From contig JAAZIE010000387.1 in NCBI GenBank assembly GCA_012510305.1, forward strand, positions 1 through 7,168: DNA of 7,168 nucleotides, given 5' to 3'. The notes beneath the pieces were generated by a model, which searched no databases, was not told where the DNA came from, and saw nothing but the letters and a program-made list of their open reading frames with translations. The position numbers and the translations under genes were made by a program. Within the stretch, counting starts at the first letter, position 1, and every line of letters starts with the position of its first letter. Below, piece by piece: positions 5,557 through 7,168 of the stretch. Origin of the DNA: Bacillota bacterium (lineage in GTDB: Bacteria > Bacillota > Dethiobacteria > DTU022).

Positions 5557-6510
5557 CTACGTGGATAACAGATCCTGCTGCTCCATCGCTTTAAACGCTT
5601 TAATTCTCGAACTCTGCGCCTGCTTCCCATATACGACCAGGGCTACCAGCGTGGCGACGTACGGTATGATGTAGACAAATTGAGAGGGGAACTTTGATAA
5701 AACCTGAAATGTAATCGAAAGGGTGTCAAAGGCCCCGAAGATAAGCGCGCCCAGAAAAACGCGAAAAGGCTTCTTGTCACCCAGCAGCACAGCCGCAAAA
5801 GCGATAAATCCACGCCCCTGCACCATACCGTTAACAAAAAGCTTGGTTGTGGAAATGGAGAGCTGTGCGCCCGCCAAGCCGCATAGCGCACCGGAAATTA
5901 AAATGGCCGCCCATTGTATTTTCATTATCGAGACGCCCGATGCCTGCCCGGCAGCCGGATTTGAGCCGACCGACCTGAGACGAAGCCCCGGCACGGTTTT
6001 GTACAGGTAAATATAGGCGCAGATTACGCTTGCAAGAGCCAGGTAGGTAACAATGGAATGTCCCGACAAGCTCGAAATAACAGGGATATTTTTGATAAAA
6101 GGCAGCTCGATATCCGGCAGCGGGGTGACCAGCACCCCCGAAGAGTAACCCTTGATCCCGGTGATTAAAAACATAAGAAAGGAGGTCAACCCCAGCGCCA
6201 GTATATTCAGGGCAATGCCGGCCAGTATAATATCGGCTTTCAAATGAAGATGAAATATAGCCAGTAAAGCGCTGAATATGACACAGCTAATCATAGCCAT
6301 AAGCAAAGCCAACCACGGATTATGCGTCCAGCTGGAAAATACCAGCGCCGTGAAGGCCCCGAACAGCATTAAACCCTCGAGACCGATATTTATCGCACCG
6401 GACCTTTCCGCTATGAGGCCACCCATGGCGGCAAGCACTAGCGGGGTGGAGACTCTGAGCAAAGAGAAAAGAAAAGCGGTGGAGAAAACAGCTGTAACAA
6501 TATTTTCCAT
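5557..6510 (-). CDS. nupQ: Nucleoside ABC transporter permease, NupQ type
   Basis: This complete 317-residue, very hydrophobic membrane protein has about 8-10 predicted transmembrane segments. It belongs to the branched-chain-permease-like family (BPD_transp_2) used by BmpA-NupOPQ nucleoside importers; B. subtilis NupQ is about 319 residues. The hallmark is ERSGAINIGLEGLML (35-49) after the first membrane segment, preceded by TPLVLAAMGG (22-31). A second conserved region is the cytoplasmic coupling segment: LRLRSVGSNPAAGQASGV (176-193) followed by SGALCGLAGA (206-215). GFIAFAAVLLG (234-244) with DKKPF is also typical. The start is ATG 6510 with GGGAGG at 6526-6521, 10 bases upstream; the ATG at 6520 is out of frame. 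It pairs with the other permease gene 36 bases upstream to form the membrane channel. The nucleoside specificity comes from family and neighbours, not from a residue I can point to. Confidence 0.93.
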   Translation of the reverse strand: MENIVTAVFSTAFLFSLLRVSTPLVLAAMGGLIAERSGAINIGLEGLMLFGAFTALVFSSWTHNPWLALLMAMISCVIFSALLAIFHLHLKADIILAGIALNILALGLTSFLMFLITGIKGYSSGVLVTPLPDIELPFIKNIPVISSLSGHSIVTYLALASVICAYIYLYKTVPGLRLRSVGSNPAAGQASGVSIMKIQWAAILISGALCGLAGAQLSISTTKLFVNGMVQGRGFIAFAAVLLGDKKPFRVFLGALIFGAFDTLSITFQVLSKFPSQFVYIIPYVATLVALVVYGKQAQSSRIKAFKAMEQQDLLST

Positions 6511-6546
6511 AATAGGCCATCCTCCCGTGGGGGTACCCTGCCGTAT

Positions 6547-7168
6547 TTATTTGCCCTTCAGCTTAAGCTTGAATTCTTTAAGCCTCGGTAAAGCTTTTAT
6601 GGTTAAAAACAAGATCATGATCGCCTGTACAACGATCACAATTTCGCGGGGGACATCGCTCGTTTGCTCCATCACGTCGGCGCCTATTCTAAAGTAACTG
6701 TATAAAAGCGCAGCGATGGGGATAACCAAGGGCTTGTTTTGAGCCAGCATGGAAACGATAATACCTTCGAAAGCCAGCCCGCCCGATATTTTCTGGATCA
6801 ACCGCTTGTGCACGCCCATGGCCAGTATCCCGCCCGACATCCCCGCCAAAATCCCCGATATGGCCATGGAAAGCCAGATCCCCTGCTCCACATTAATACC
6901 GACATGCCGGGCAAACTTGTCATTAAACCCCGACATCCTTAACCCAAAACCGAAGGGGGTCCGGTACAAAAACAGCCAGGTGATAATAACAGCGATTGCC
7001 GCAATCAAAATCCCGCTGTTAATGCTGATCGCGCCCCGGATCAAGGGAATCTGCCCTTCCGCCGGAAAAATGTCAGACAAAATGGAACCGGCCCCGGGAG
7101 GCATAAAAAAACGCTTCATTAAATAATCATAAATTTGTACGGCGATGAAGTTCAGCATTAATGTGGAA
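6547..7168 (-). CDS. nupP: Nucleoside ABC transporter permease, NupP type (partial, N-terminus beyond window)
   Basis: The C-terminal 206 residues are visible and the frame stays open to the right edge. The family is usually about 340-370 residues, so roughly the first 140-160 are missing. The frame runs through STLMLNFIA at the edge, which matches the conserved (E)VISTLMLNYIA region of the NupP partner permease, so Met at 7158 is internal and not the start. Other conserved pieces are GLRMSGFNDKFARHVGIN (the coupling segment, with Asn-Asp where AA is common), ISGILAGMSGG, and a GLAFEGIIVSMLAQNKP stretch. At least four membrane segments are visible, followed by a short basic tail (LKEFKLKLKGK). 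The solute-binding lipoprotein and the duplicated ATPase (NupO-like) are expected upstream, outside the window. Specificity is inferred from the salvage enzymes in the same operon. Confidence 0.92.
   Translation of the reverse strand, partial: STLMLNFIAVQIYDYLMKRFFMPPGAGSILSDIFPAEGQIPLIRGAISINSGILIAAIAVIITWLFLYRTPFGFGLRMSGFNDKFARHVGINVEQGIWLSMAISGILAGMSGGILAMGVHKRLIQKISGGLAFEGIIVSMLAQNKPLVIPIAALLYSYFRIGADVMEQTSDVPREIVIVVQAIMILFLTIKALPRLKEFKLKLKGK

Noticed and set aside
6521..6538. GGGTACCC palindrome and CCC/GGG pairing near the nupQ ribosome site as a regulatory hairpin
   Set aside because: Possible stems are only 3-4 pairs; too weak to claim regulation.
6278..6697. 139-residue plus-strand reading frame spanning the gap between the two permeases
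   Set aside because: It is antisense to both permease genes; the sequence has no recognisable domain and the permeases have clear family motifs.

Overview
All nine genes in this window lie on the minus strand, so transcription runs from the right edge to the left. They look like one nucleoside uptake and salvage operon. The moderate GC content, strong purine-rich ribosome binding sites (AAGGAG and AAGGAGG types), tight overlaps, and a NupPQ-type transporter next to a pyrimidine-nucleoside phosphorylase suggest a Gram-positive, Clostridia-like (Firmicutes) bacterium. That placement is inference; there is no rRNA or other marker here.

Layout in the direction of transcription. (1) 7168-6547: C-terminal part of an ABC permease of the NupP type, cut by the window edge. 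(2) 6510-5557: complete second permease, NupQ type. (3) 5521-4139: thymidine/pyrimidine-nucleoside phosphorylase. (4) 4107-3022: zinc-dependent medium-chain dehydrogenase. (5) 3022-2615: cytidine deaminase. (6) 2591 (or 2618)-2169: YjbQ/UPF0047 protein. (7) 2164-1547: an unrecognised 205-residue protein that reads as a degenerate HAD-fold protein without the usual catalytic residues. (8) 1550-777: inositol-monophosphatase family phosphatase with HisN-like motifs. (9) 662 to beyond 1: MTAP/PNP-family purine nucleoside phosphorylase, cut by the left edge. The only gap over 40 bases is 663-776. No RNA gene, insertion sequence, CRISPR array or convincing terminator was seen.

Reading of the system: the permeases import nucleosides. 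The deaminase converts cytidine to uridine, and the two phosphorylases split pyrimidine and purine nucleosides into free bases and (deoxy)ribose 1-phosphate. The unusual part is the block between and after these enzymes: an alcohol/polyol-type dehydrogenase, YjbQ, the HAD-like pseudoenzyme and a HisN-like phosphatase. The usual sugar-phosphate partners (phosphopentomutase, deoxyribose-phosphate aldolase) are not in the window. The extra genes may handle the sugar phosphate or a modified nucleoside by a different route; this is a hypothesis from gene context only.
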